Below are positions 43,359 through 51,570 of a stretch of 64,000 bases of DNA, piece by piece (within the stretch, counting starts at the first letter, position 1; every line of letters starts with the position of its first letter). A program made the position numbers and the translations under genes. Where the stretch lies: contig NZ_JACXIY010000016.1 of assembly GCF_014705655.1 (NCBI RefSeq), positions 124,001 through 188,000 of the forward strand, given 5' to 3'. The stretch comes from Paenibacillus arenilitoris. Its GTDB lineage: Bacteria; Bacillota; Bacilli; Paenibacillales; Paenibacillaceae. The notes under the pieces were generated by a model. That model did no database searches, was not told where the DNA came from, and was given only the letters and a program-made list of their open reading frames with translations.

Positions 43359-44887
43359 GATGGCGAGCCTCCTGTACTGTATAGCAAAATCTCTTCCTCG
43401 TTCGTATCCCGGGTGTCGAGCTCCTTCACGATCCGTCCGTCGTACATGACGTAAAGCCGGTCGCTAATCCCCATGATCTCCGACAACTCGCTGGAAGCGT
43501 AAAGAACGCATTTGCCTCTCGCGGCAAGCTGGGCTACCAGCTCGTAGATGTCCCGCTTCGCCCCGACGTCCACCCCTTTGGTCGGTTCGTCGAACATATA
43601 GACGTCCGCGTCCACGAGCAGCCATTTCCCGATCGCGACTTTCTGCTGGTTGCCGCCGGACAAGTTTTTTACCTTGGACTGTCCCGAAGGCGTCTTGATT
43701 CCGAGACTGCGGATAAGCTCGGCCGCCGCGCCTTTTTCCAGCTTGGCGCTAAGCCATGCTCCCCCTTTCGCGTAGTCGGCGAGGCTTGCGGCGGTCAAAT
43801 TAACCGTAACCGATTCCTCAACGAATACGCCTTCGCGGCGGCGTTCCTCCGGCACGAGCGCAAGCCCGCCTCGGACGGCTTCGTACGGAGAGCGGACGGT
43901 CAGCGCTTTGCCCTCCAAATAAAGCTCGCCCGACGCATTCGGGCTTGCCCCGAACAGAGCCCGGCACAGCTCCGTCTTGCCCGCGCCTACCAGCCCGGCG
44001 AGTCCGACGATTTCTCCTTTGCGGATATACAAATCGGCATGCTTCACTTTATCGCCGTCCCGCACGTTCCTGGCTTCGAACCCGATTTCGCCGGCCGTCC
44101 GGCCGACATGCGGGTACTGCCCGTCCAGCTTCGCGCCGAGCATATGAAAGGCGATCTGATGCTGCTCGAGGCGGGCGATCTCGTCCCGGAGGACGAGCCG
44201 GCCGTCCCTCATGATCGTGATGTCGTCGCAAATCTCGTACAGCTCGGGAAGCCGGTGCGAAATAAAGATAATGCCGACGCCCTCCGACTTGAGAAGCCGG
44301 ACCAGCGCGAATAATCGTTCCGTCTCCGTCCGGCTGAGCGGCGCGGTCGGCTCGTCCAGCACGAGGAAACGGCATTTCATCGAGACGGAACGCGCGATCA
44401 GCACCATCTGCTTCTCGGCGAGCGTCAATTGCTGCACGAGCTTCTTCGTCGGAACTTTAACGCCAATCCGGTCAAGAATCGCTTGCGCCTCCATGTGCAG
44501 CTCGCCCCAGCGAATCAACTGTCGCCCGCCCATGCCGTGCACGGTCCGCTCCATCATAATGTTCTCGCCGACCGACAAATAAGGAATCAAGGCGGTGTCG
44601 ACTTCCTGATACACGACCTGAATGCCGTTATCCTTCGCGTCCTTCGGCGAACGGATCCGGACTTCCTCTCCGTCGATGGCAATACGGCCCGAATAATGGT
44701 CGTACGCACCGGCCAGCACCTTCATCAGCGTCGATTTGCCGGCGCCGTTCGCGCCGATGAGCGCATGCGCCCTGCCGGCGACGGCGCGGAAGTCGACCTC
44801 GGTCAGCGCCTTCACGCCGGGAAAGGAGATCGATATCCGTTTCATGTCCAGCCAGCTTGCCTTCGAGTCCGTCAACAGACCCACCAT
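43355..44887 (-). CDS. Sugar ABC transporter ATP-binding protein (RbsA/MglA family)
   Basis: Duplicated ATPase of 510 residues that drives the importer. The first half has Walker A GANGAGKSTLMKVLAG, signature QLTLAEKQM and Walker B FLVLDEPTAPLS. The second half has a diverged P-loop (GLVGAGKTELCRALFG), a strong signature NLSGGNQQKVAIGKWL and FDEPTKGVD. ATG 44887 is chosen by length; a start 9 bases further upstream and an internal ATG are possible. It is separated from the binding-protein gene by a stem-loop. Confidence 0.9.
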   Translation of the reverse strand: MVGLLTDSKASWLDMKRISISFPGVKALTEVDFRAVAGRAHALIGANGAGKSTLMKVLAGAYDHYSGRIAIDGEEVRIRSPKDAKDNGIQVVYQEVDTALIPYLSVGENIMMERTVHGMGGRQLIRWGELHMEAQAILDRIGVKVPTKKLVQQLTLAEKQMVLIARSVSMKCRFLVLDEPTAPLSRTETERLFALVRLLKSEGVGIIFISHRLPELYEICDDITIMRDGRLVLRDEIARLEQHQIAFHMLGAKLDGQYPHVGRTAGEIGFEARNVRDGDKVKHADLYIRKGEIVGLAGLVGAGKTELCRALFGASPNASGELYLEGKALTVRSPYEAVRGGLALVPEERRREGVFVEESVTVNLTAASLADYAKGGAWLSAKLEKGAAAELIRSLGIKTPSGQSKVKNLSGGNQQKVAIGKWLLVDADVYMFDEPTKGVDVGAKRDIYELVAQLAARGKCVLYASSELSEIMGISDRLYVMYDGRIVKELDTRDTNEEEILLYSTGGSPS

Positions 44888-44906
44888 CCTTTCCATACCG
44901 AATAGA

Positions 44907-44934
44907 GCGCCCTTACCGCTGAGGATAAGGGCGC
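44907..44934 (-). promoter_or_regulatory. Intercistronic stem-loop between the binding-protein and ATPase genes
   Basis: Nine-base arms GCGCCCTTA / TAAGGGCGC around a 10-base loop, without a T-run. It probably stabilises or attenuates the transcript so that the binding protein is made in excess, as in other sugar importers. Confidence 0.55.
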
Positions 44935-44959
44935 GCCTAATAATCAAAAAATTTGCGGC

Positions 44960-46096
44960 TTATTTGCCGTTTGCTTCCTTCAATGCCTTCATCCAGTCTT
45001 CCTCGAAGGCGTCCGTCGTGCCCCAGCCCGGAACGATGTCGGCCAAGCTTACCATATTGACAGGCTCGCTCGACTTCTTCAGCGTCTCCTGATCAATGAG
45101 CGCGGCTTCCAGATTGTAAGTGGATGGCGTTTCTTCGCCGGCGATCTTCTTCGCGAGCAGCCTTACGTTCACCGCGCCGATCATCTTCGGATCGACGGCC
45201 GCGGTAGACGCCCACGGGCTGTTCTCTTCCTGCATGACTTGCAGGTCGGCGTTCGATACGTCGATGCCGTAAATTTTGATTTCGGTGCGGCCCGCTTCGA
45301 TCAGCGCCCTGGCCGCTCCGATCGCGAAGGCGTCCCATGTCGCGAAGATCGCGTCGATCTCGCCTTTCGGATGCTTGGTCAGCATCGCGGCGACCGCGTT
45401 CTGCGTTTCGACCGACGTGTTCTCGCTTGCGACGCCGAAGCGCTCGACTTCCTTAATGCCCGGATACTTCGCAAGCGTGTCTTGATACACCTTGTTGCGG
45501 CGCACCATCGGCGGGAACCCGTCCACCCACAGGTAGACGATCTTCGCTTGATCGCCCTTCTCCTTCACGAGCTGATCGAGCGCATACTGCGCCAGAGCCT
45601 CGTCGTCCTGCGAGGTCAAGGTCACGCCTTCAATGCCCGTCAACTCGCCGACCGAATCGAACGCGACGACCGGAATGCCTTTGTCCGTCAGCTTCTGAAC
45701 GTCTTCGACCGTCGCCGGGTCGTCGCCGTGCGAGATGACGACGCCGTCGTAACCGCCGTCCGTCGCTTGGGCGATGGCGTCGTGGAATTTCGCCGTGTCG
45801 CCGTTCGCGGAGAACGTGTCGACCTTGAAGCCGAGCGCCTCGCCTTCCTGCTTCGCGCCGGCAAGAAACTGAGCCGTATGGTCGTCGCCGCCGATTTTGC
45901 GGATGACCATTAGTTTAATTTCATCCTTCTCGGCGATCGCCGCCGGAAGATTTTCAATCGTTTGGGCAGCGGGCTCGGCGTTGGAGTTGGCGTTGCCTCC
46001 GTTCGAGCCGCCGTCTTTTGCTTGTCCGCAGCCTGTCGCGACAATGACGGTCGCCATGATCGAGGCGAACAGCGTGCGGAGTTTCTTGTTGTTCAT
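44960..46096 (-). CDS. Sugar ABC transporter substrate-binding lipoprotein
   Basis: Extracellular solute receptor of 378 residues. Lipobox ATGC (Cys near 23), then an Asn/Gly/Ser-rich spacer and a Peripla_BP_4 (RbsB-like) domain with two lobes. Visible segments include IAQATDGGYDGVVISHGDDPATV, KGIPVVAFDSVGE and YGIDVSNADLQVM. AAGGAGAG lies 6 bases before the ATG. It is the first gene of the importer operon. The sugar cannot be named from the sequence. Confidence 0.9.
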   Translation of the reverse strand: MNNKKLRTLFASIMATVIVATGCGQAKDGGSNGGNANSNAEPAAQTIENLPAAIAEKDEIKLMVIRKIGGDDHTAQFLAGAKQEGEALGFKVDTFSANGDTAKFHDAIAQATDGGYDGVVISHGDDPATVEDVQKLTDKGIPVVAFDSVGELTGIEGVTLTSQDDEALAQYALDQLVKEKGDQAKIVYLWVDGFPPMVRRNKVYQDTLAKYPGIKEVERFGVASENTSVETQNAVAAMLTKHPKGEIDAIFATWDAFAIGAARALIEAGRTEIKIYGIDVSNADLQVMQEENSPWASTAAVDPKMIGAVNVRLLAKKIAGEETPSTYNLEAALIDQETLKKSSEPVNMVSLADIVPGWGTTDAFEEDWMKALKEANGK

Positions 46097-46139
46097 TCTG
46101 GTCTCTCCTTATGTAGTGGATATATATATATTACAAGTA

Positions 46140-46168
46140 ATCCTATAGGATATCGATCGACCCGTCAA
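46140..46168 (-). promoter_or_regulatory. Sigma-A-like promoter of the sugar importer operon
   Basis: On the minus strand TTGACG (46168-46163), a 17-base spacer and TAGGAT (46145-46140), 44 bases before the binding-protein ATG. Confidence 0.5.
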
Positions 46169-46292
46169 TAAAAATCTTTTCGGCTCGGCATCCGGGCGAA
46201 CCCTGCGTTTTGTTAATTTTTTGTACTTTGCGCCCGGTAGCGCTCATTTCTTATACAATAGAAACATTCGGTTCATTCAGGAGGCCATGCGC

Positions 46293-47594
46293 ATGAGGTC
46301 ATTTTCGAAGGAAGAAAAAAGCTGGATGTGGTACGACTGGGGCCATTCCGCCTACTCCATCGTCATTTCGACGGCCGTCTTCCCTCTCTTCTACAAAGCG
46401 GCGGCCGAGAACGCCGGCGTCAGCGCCGCGAATTCCACGGCATACCTGGGCTACGCGATTGCGATTTCGACGTTTATTCTTGCCCTGCTAGGCCCGATTC
46501 TGGGCACGATTGCCGATTACCAAGGAATCAAAAAAACCTTTTTCGCCGGCTTCAGCCTGCTCGGCGTCGTCGCCACCGGGCTGCTCGCGTTCATTCCAGG
46601 CGGCAATTGGGAGCTGCTGCTCATCTGTTATATGTTCATCGCGATCGGCTCGGCGGGCTCCAACGTGTTCTACGACGCCTTCCTCGTGGACGTCACCGAC
46701 GACGAGAGAATGAACAAGGTGTCTGCCCGCGGATTTGCGATCGGTTATATCGGGAGCACCATTCCTTTTATCATCAGCATCGCGATCATACTACTTGCCC
46801 AGCAGGAGGTTCTGCCGATTACCGTTACGGCGGCGAGCCAAATCGCGTTCTTCCTTACGGCCATCTGGTGGGGCGTCTTCACCTTGCCCATGCTCCGCAA
46901 CGTTCGCCAGAAGCATTACTTGAACCGCGAGCCCCGCATCGTCGCCGGCAGCTTCAAGCGCCTCTTCGAAACCTTGAAGCAGATCAAGCGGCATCGCACG
47001 ATATTCCTTTTCCTGCTCGCTTATTTTTTCTACATCGACGGCGTCGGGACGATCATTTCGATGTCCACCGCCTACGGGACCGATCTCGGCATCGAATCGA
47101 CCGACCTGCTTATCATCCTGTTCGTCACGCAAGTCGTCGCCGCCCCGTTCGCGATCTTGTACGGGCGGCTGGCGGACCGGTACTCGGGCAAAACGATGCT
47201 GTACGTCGGCATCTGCGTCTATATCGTCGTTTGCATCTACGCGTATTTCATGAAGTCGGCGTTCGACTTCTGGGTGCTTGCGATGCTGGTCGCCACCTCG
47301 CAAGGCGGCATCCAGGCGCTGAGCCGGGCTTATTTCGCGAGGATTGTGCCGAAGGAGAACGCGAACCGGTTTTTCGGGTTTTACAATATTTTCGACAAGT
47401 TCGCTTCGATTCTGGGCCCTCTTCTCGTCGGCTTAACCGCGCAGCTCACCGGCCGTACGAGCATGGGCGTATTCAGCCTCGTTATTCTTTTCATCATTGG
47501 CATCGTCATTCTCATGCGAGTGCCGGAGCCGGGGACGGGACAGGCGGTCGACCTCTCTGGCGGGCATGGCGGCAAAACGAGCGGTTTGAATTAG
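46293..47594 (+). CDS. MFS transporter, UMF1/Atg22-like
   Basis: Twelve-helix major facilitator of 433 residues in the UMF1 (Atg22-like) family. The N-terminal motif WMWYDWGHSAYSIVISTAVFP is diagnostic, and GRLADRYSGKTMLYVGIC contains the loop motif of the second half. Substrate unknown. AGGAGG lies 8 bases before the second of two close ATGs (46293), which is preferred over 46287. It is divergent from the sugar importer operon. Confidence 0.88.
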   Translation: MRSFSKEEKSWMWYDWGHSAYSIVISTAVFPLFYKAAAENAGVSAANSTAYLGYAIAISTFILALLGPILGTIADYQGIKKTFFAGFSLLGVVATGLLAFIPGGNWELLLICYMFIAIGSAGSNVFYDAFLVDVTDDERMNKVSARGFAIGYIGSTIPFIISIAIILLAQQEVLPITVTAASQIAFFLTAIWWGVFTLPMLRNVRQKHYLNREPRIVAGSFKRLFETLKQIKRHRTIFLFLLAYFFYIDGVGTIISMSTAYGTDLGIESTDLLIILFVTQVVAAPFAILYGRLADRYSGKTMLYVGICVYIVVCIYAYFMKSAFDFWVLAMLVATSQGGIQALSRAYFARIVPKENANRFFGFYNIFDKFASILGPLLVGLTAQLTGRTSMGVFSLVILFIIGIVILMRVPEPGTGQAVDLSGGHGGKTSGLN

Positions 47595-47623
47595 TTCCCG
47601 AGTCAAGCCGACGGGGAGAAAAT

Positions 47624-47665
47624 GAAAAAAACTGACGCCTGCTCCGTTAGGGCGTCAGTTTCTCT
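47624..47665. terminator. Bidirectional terminator between the MFS and cotJC genes
   Basis: Perfect arms AACTGACGCC / GGCGTCAGTT (47630-47639 with 47651-47660), with an A-run on one side and TTTCTCTTT on the other. Confidence 0.85.
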
Positions 47666-47666
47666 T

Positions 47667-48236
47667 TCAGTAATATTTCTTCTCGTCCCGCTTCTCCTTC
47701 AAAATTTCCACCGCTTCGCGGAATCGCAGCGAATGCACGATTTCGCGCTCGCGCAAATATTTCAGGCCGTCCTGCAAGTCGACGTCGTCCGTAATGTCGA
47801 TCAGCCATTGGTACGTCGCTCTCGCCTTCTCCTCGGCGGCAATGTCCTCGTACAGGTCGGCGATCGGGTCGCCCTTCGCTTGAATGTAAGCGGCGGTCCA
47901 AGGCACGCCCGAAGCGTTCTGATAGAACAAGGCGTTGTCGTGCGCGACGTAATGATCCCCGAGTCCAGCCGCCCTTAATTGGTCGGGCGTCGCGTCCTTC
48001 GTCAGCTTGTATACCATCGTCGCGATCATTTCCAGGTGGGCAAATTCCTCGGTGCCGATATCCGTCAGCAGACCGATGACTTTATCCGGAATCGAGTACC
48101 GCTGGTTTAAGTACCGGAGAGCCGCCGCCAGCTCTCCGTCCGCCCCGCCATACTGTTCGAGCAAAAATTTCGCCATCATCGGATCGCATTTGCTTACGCG
48201 AACAGGATATTGGAGCTTCTTCTCATACACCCACAT
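47667..48236 (-). CDS. cotJC: Spore coat protein CotJC, manganese catalase family
   Basis: Ferritin-like di-manganese protein of 189 residues. Glu and His ligands are visible in TDIGTEEFAHLEMIATMVYKL and DIAAEEKARATYQWLI; LQYPVRVSKCDPMMAKFLLEQYGG is the conserved N-terminus. ATG 48236 has GGAGGAGG 9 bases upstream; a 27-codon upstream extension overlaps cotJB and is rejected. It is the third gene of cotJABC, an inner coat component that may detoxify peroxide. Confidence 0.95.
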   Translation of the reverse strand: MWVYEKKLQYPVRVSKCDPMMAKFLLEQYGGADGELAAALRYLNQRYSIPDKVIGLLTDIGTEEFAHLEMIATMVYKLTKDATPDQLRAAGLGDHYVAHDNALFYQNASGVPWTAAYIQAKGDPIADLYEDIAAEEKARATYQWLIDITDDVDLQDGLKYLREREIVHSLRFREAVEILKEKRDEKKYY

Positions 48237-48264
48237 TCCCTCAAACCTCCTCCTTATGCTCGCT

Positions 48265-48528
48265 TTAGACCTGCCAAGGCCACGGCGCGTCGATCCAGTT
48301 GAAAGGCGTGCCGGCATAGCTTTGCCCGAAATTTTTCAAGGGGCCGTACTGGGACTCGTATTTATGCGCGATCTGGTGCCTTATTTGGGAATAGTGATTG
48401 TATTGTTGAATGGCGTTCGCGTCCCCGGGGTGGGTATCCAAATACAGGTTGAGCTCGACTAACACGAAATCGACGGCTTGAAGCTCATGCAGCAGCTTGT
48501 AATAATTTTCGTCAACCGTTTTTTGCAT
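48265..48528 (-). CDS. cotJB: Spore coat protein CotJB
   Basis: Small coat protein of 87 residues. LHELQAVDFVLVELNLYLDTHPGD and the C-terminal NWIDAPWPWQV are strongly conserved in CotJB. Its start overlaps the cotJA stop by one base (TGATG). It is needed with CotJA and CotJC for the coat sublayer in Bacillus; no enzyme activity is known. Confidence 0.95.
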   Translation of the reverse strand: MQKTVDENYYKLLHELQAVDFVLVELNLYLDTHPGDANAIQQYNHYSQIRHQIAHKYESQYGPLKNFGQSYAGTPFNWIDAPWPWQV

Positions 48529-48758
48529 CAGGTTTCACCTTCTTCTTGCCTGAATTGTTTGGGGCCGCCGTAAGGGCTGTATAATGCGGGCCATAACGTG
48601 CCGTATTTCAACGCTTCGAACGGCGTAAATTGCGGCAGGTTGGGAGGCTGAAAGGGAATGAACAATTGCGGCGGCGTGCTGAAGCTCTTGACTCGGATGG
48701 GCGGACATGGATCTAACGGACTGACGTACGGCTTCCAATAGCGCACCTGGTCATTCAC
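48528..48758 (-). CDS. cotJA: Spore coat protein CotJA
   Basis: Pro/Phe-rich coat protein of 76 residues, with the conserved PNLPQFTPFEALKYGTLWPALYSPY segment. It is the first gene of the cotJ operon; a sigma-E-like promoter lies 38-68 bases upstream. AGAGGAGACG precedes the start. Confidence 0.93.
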   Translation of the reverse strand: MNDQVRYWKPYVSPLDPCPPIRVKSFSTPPQLFIPFQPPNLPQFTPFEALKYGTLWPALYSPYGGPKQFRQEEGET

Positions 48759-48795
48759 GGAAGGTCGTCTCCTCTCTTAAAGGTACTCGATCCCC

Positions 48796-48826
48796 ATTAT
48801 ATGAACCGCCGCTTGGCCAAAATGAC
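48796..48826 (-). promoter_or_regulatory. Sigma-E-like promoter of cotJABC
   Basis: On the minus strand GTCATTTT (48826-48819), a 15-base spacer and CATATAAT (48803-48796), close to the sigma-E consensus. The cotJ operon of Bacillus subtilis is sigma-E dependent. Confidence 0.6.
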
Positions 48827-48850
48827 AACGCATCATACTTCCGGACAACG

Positions 48851-48890
48851 TAAAAGACCGCTCCAGCCGTAGCCGTAAGCGGTCTTTTTA
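48851..48890 (-). terminator. Terminator after araA
   Basis: Perfect 11-base arms AAAAGACCGCT / AGCGGTCTTTT on both sides of a 15-base loop. The minus-strand T-run TCTTTTA follows. It lies just after the araA stop. Confidence 0.85.
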
Positions 48891-48898
48891 CATTTCGT

Positions 48899-50389
48899 TT
48901 AGCGAAGGCGATAGCTTAAATCGTTCCAGCGAAGCTCGTTCTTCAGGCCGCGCACGGTCGTATCCTTGTCGATGACGACGGCTTCGATGCCGACGAGCTC
49001 CGCCCAATCGACGAGCTGCTCCGTCGTGACGACGTAGGAGAATACCGTATGATGGGCGCCGCCCGCGTAAATCCAGCTCTCCGCTCCGTCGCGAAGCGAC
49101 GGCTGCGGCTTCCACAACACGCGCGCCACCGGCAGCTTCGGCATGTCGTGCGAAGGCTTGACCGCGTCCACTTCGTTAATGATCAGGCGGAAGCGGCTTC
49201 CGATATCGACGAGCGACGCGTTCAATGCCGGAGCGGTCCGGCCATCGAACACGAACCGCGCCGGATCGGCTTTGCCGCCGATGCCGAGCGGATGGACTTC
49301 GATCCTCGGACGGTTATCCGCGATCGTCGGGCAGATCTCCAGCATATGGGATCCGAGTACAAGCTCGTTGCCCGGCTCGAGATGGTACGTGTAGTCCTCC
49401 ATGAAGGACGTGCCCTTGTTGCCCGCGATCAGCTTCATCATCCGCGTCAGCGCCGACGTCTTCCAGTCGCCTTCGCCGCCGAAGCCGTAGCCCTGTTCCA
49501 TCAAGCGCTGCACGGCAAGCCCGGGCAGCTGCTTCATGCCGTGCAAATCCTCGAACGTCGTCGTGAACGCCGTGAAGCCGCCTTCCTGCAGGAAGGCCTT
49601 CAGCGCGATTTCGATGCGGGCCTGCTCGCCGATCGAAGCCCATGCTGCGGCGTTGCCGCGGGTTTCCGCCGAAATGTCGTACAATTCGCCGTACTCGTCC
49701 AGCAGCCGCTTCACGTCAGCCTCCGAAACCTCGTTCATGCGGGCGACGAGATCGCCGATGCCGTACCCGTTGACCGACCAGCCGAATTTGATTTGCGCTT
49801 CGACCTTGTCGCCTTCCGTGACGGCGACTTGGCGCATGTTGTCGCCGAAGCGGGCAACCTTCAGATGGCGGCCTTCGTTGAAGGCGACCGCCGTGCCCAT
49901 CCAGCCAGCGATGCGGGACCGGGTATCGCCGTCTTCCCAATGGCCGGTCACCACTTTGCGCTCGAGGCCCAATCTTGCGAAAATATGCCCGTATTCCCGG
50001 TCTCCGTGGGCCGACTGGTTCGTGTTCATGAAATCCATGTCGATCTCGCTCCATGGAATGTCGCGGTTAAACTGCGTGTGCAGGTGCAGCAGCGGCTTCC
50101 GCAGCTCGGACAGGCCGTGGATCCACATCTTGGCCGGCGAGAACGTATGCATCCAAGTGATGATGCCCGCGCAGCTTTCATCCGCCTTCGCCTCCAGGCA
50201 AAGCTTGAAAATTTCTTCCGGAGTTGTCACGACAGGTTTAAATACGACTTCGAACGGAATGACGGAATCGTCATTCAAGGACGCGGCGATCACGCGGGAA
50301 TGCTGCGCGACTTCTTCTAGCGTCTCCGGACCGTACAAATGCTGGCTTCCGGTAACGAACCAAAATTGATAAGGCTTAACTTGCAACAA
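48899..50389 (-). CDS. araA: L-arabinose isomerase
   Basis: Converts L-arabinose to L-ribulose, the first step of arabinose catabolism. The 496 residues show YQFWFVTGSQHLYGPETLEEV, ITWMHTFSPAKMWI, HLHTQFNRDIPW and the metal-ligand regions EQGYGFGGEGDWKT and GSHMLEICPT with AGGAHH near the end. The start is TTG at 50389 (MLQV...), with AGGAG 6 bases upstream; an open extension of 30 codons runs into the operator region. No araB or araD is next to it. AraR-like palindromes precede it. Confidence 0.96.
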   Translation of the reverse strand: MLQVKPYQFWFVTGSQHLYGPETLEEVAQHSRVIAASLNDDSVIPFEVVFKPVVTTPEEIFKLCLEAKADESCAGIITWMHTFSPAKMWIHGLSELRKPLLHLHTQFNRDIPWSEIDMDFMNTNQSAHGDREYGHIFARLGLERKVVTGHWEDGDTRSRIAGWMGTAVAFNEGRHLKVARFGDNMRQVAVTEGDKVEAQIKFGWSVNGYGIGDLVARMNEVSEADVKRLLDEYGELYDISAETRGNAAAWASIGEQARIEIALKAFLQEGGFTAFTTTFEDLHGMKQLPGLAVQRLMEQGYGFGGEGDWKTSALTRMMKLIAGNKGTSFMEDYTYHLEPGNELVLGSHMLEICPTIADNRPRIEVHPLGIGGKADPARFVFDGRTAPALNASLVDIGSRFRLIINEVDAVKPSHDMPKLPVARVLWKPQPSLRDGAESWIYAGGAHHTVFSYVVTTEQLVDWAELVGIEAVVIDKDTTVRGLKNELRWNDLSYRLR

Positions 50390-50445
50390 GTCAAACTCCT
50401 CCTTCGCGTTGTGGAGATGCGTAACCGCATCGTAAGCGTTCGCCA

Positions 50446-50518
50446 CACTTGTACGTACATATCGAACATAATATCGCATGACTAACGTTTACTTGTACTT
50501 ACAACTTGACGTACGTTT
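50446..50518. promoter_or_regulatory. AraR-like operator cluster upstream of araA
   Basis: Three related sites resemble the AraR core TTGTACGTACAA: ACTTGTACGTACATAT at 50446-50461, ACTTGTACTTACAACT near 50491-50506 and ACTTGACGTACGTTTA near 50504-50519. The first lies 57 bases before the araA start. The regulator gene itself is not in the window. Confidence 0.6.
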
Positions 50519-50576
50519 ATCATACTCCGTACGAAGGATGTTTTCAATATCCCGTCCAAAAAAATACGTTCCGCCG

Positions 50577-50762
50577 CTAGATTTGGTCCAGCCTGTATGT
50601 ATAGCCGCAGAAGGAACAGCGGAACAGTACGCTTCGCTCGCCGATTACGATCGCGAGACGGTCGTCGTCCTCGATTTCGACGTATTCCCTTCCCTGCTCG
50701 TCGCGGTCTCCCGTCGCGAACAATTTCGTCGTGTTCCCGCATTCGCATTCATAGTTCAACAT
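50577..50762 (-). CDS. Small zinc-ribbon-like protein
   Basis: Hypothetical protein of 61 residues with a CxC pair near the start (YECECGN) and a CxxC near the end (RCSFCGYTY), a layout that could bind one zinc ion. The middle is acidic (EIEDDD). AAAGGAG lies 10 bases before the ATG and the gene follows the PAP2 gene stop by 15 bases. The signals support a real gene; function unknown. Confidence 0.65.
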   Translation of the reverse strand: MLNYECECGNTTKLFATGDRDEQGREYVEIEDDDRLAIVIGERSVLFRCSFCGYTYRLDQI

Positions 50763-50777
50763 CGTTTGACAGCTCCT

Positions 50778-51413
50778 TTACTTGTTGTGCGCCGCATGAA
50801 CGGCGAGCATCGCGAGGCTGATGACGCCGATGCCGGCCGCATAGCCGGCGAGAATGTCCGACAGGTAATGGACATGGAAATAGATGCGGCTGAGCCCCAC
50901 CAGCGCGATCAGGACTACGCTGACGACGGCCGTCGCCGCCTTCGCGCCGCGGCCGATGCGGCTAGCTTGCAGCACCGTCAAGGCGATCAGCCCGAACATC
51001 GCCATGGCCAGCATCGCGCTGCCGCTCGGGAAGCTCGCTCCGTCCGCTTCGATCCCCCATGCCGCATCCGGTCTCGCGCGGTCAAAGCTTATTTTGAGCC
51101 ATGTATTAAGCCCGTATGCCGCCGCCACTCCCGCCACGATCGAAGCACCGCGAAGCCAGCCGAACCTCCAGCCGGCAAGCAGGGCCGAGACGAGCGTTAT
51201 GCACGCAATTGCCGCCGTCGAACCGAGATGGGAGATGAGCCTGAACAAAGCGGTCATCCCTTCGCTCTTCCACGTCGCGGCGAACGCCTGCGCGTTCCGG
51301 TCAAAGGCGCTTCCGCCCTGCTCCTGAACGTTTGCCGTCAGCACGGCAAACAAAAAGACGCTTGCCAATAATACGATCATCCATACAACCAGCTGCTTCC
51401 GAATAAATACCAT
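50778..51413 (-). CDS. PAP2 superfamily membrane protein with altered motif
   Basis: Membrane phosphatase-fold protein of 211 residues with about six helices. PAP2 motif C1 (KISFDRARP) and C3 (SRIYFHVHYLSDILAGY, with nucleophile His and Asp) are intact. Motif C2 reads SFPSGSAM where PSGH is expected, so the His that acts as general acid is replaced by Ser. Family members dephosphorylate undecaprenyl pyrophosphate or phosphatidate; activity here is uncertain. It is co-transcribed with the small zinc-ribbon gene. Confidence 0.85.
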   Translation of the reverse strand: MVFIRKQLVVWMIVLLASVFLFAVLTANVQEQGGSAFDRNAQAFAATWKSEGMTALFRLISHLGSTAAIACITLVSALLAGWRFGWLRGASIVAGVAAAYGLNTWLKISFDRARPDAAWGIEADGASFPSGSAMLAMAMFGLIALTVLQASRIGRGAKAATAVVSVVLIALVGLSRIYFHVHYLSDILAGYAAGIGVISLAMLAVHAAHNK

Positions 51414-51570
51414 CCCCCATTGCTTCGTTTCATTGCTTCATTGTAACAGCTTCGATATAATTATCGAGTACATTACCGAGCTTCGCAAGATGCGGCTGGC
51501 GGTTCGCGCGCAGCATCGGCCGTTTACATTCGTATTATAAAAAAAGAGTCAAGAAAGGGTAAAGAGAAAC

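Noticed and set aside
50417..50430. ATGCG-TAAC-CGCAT inverted repeat as a catabolite (cre) site for araA
   Set aside because: It does not fit the cre consensus and the arms are only 5 bases long.
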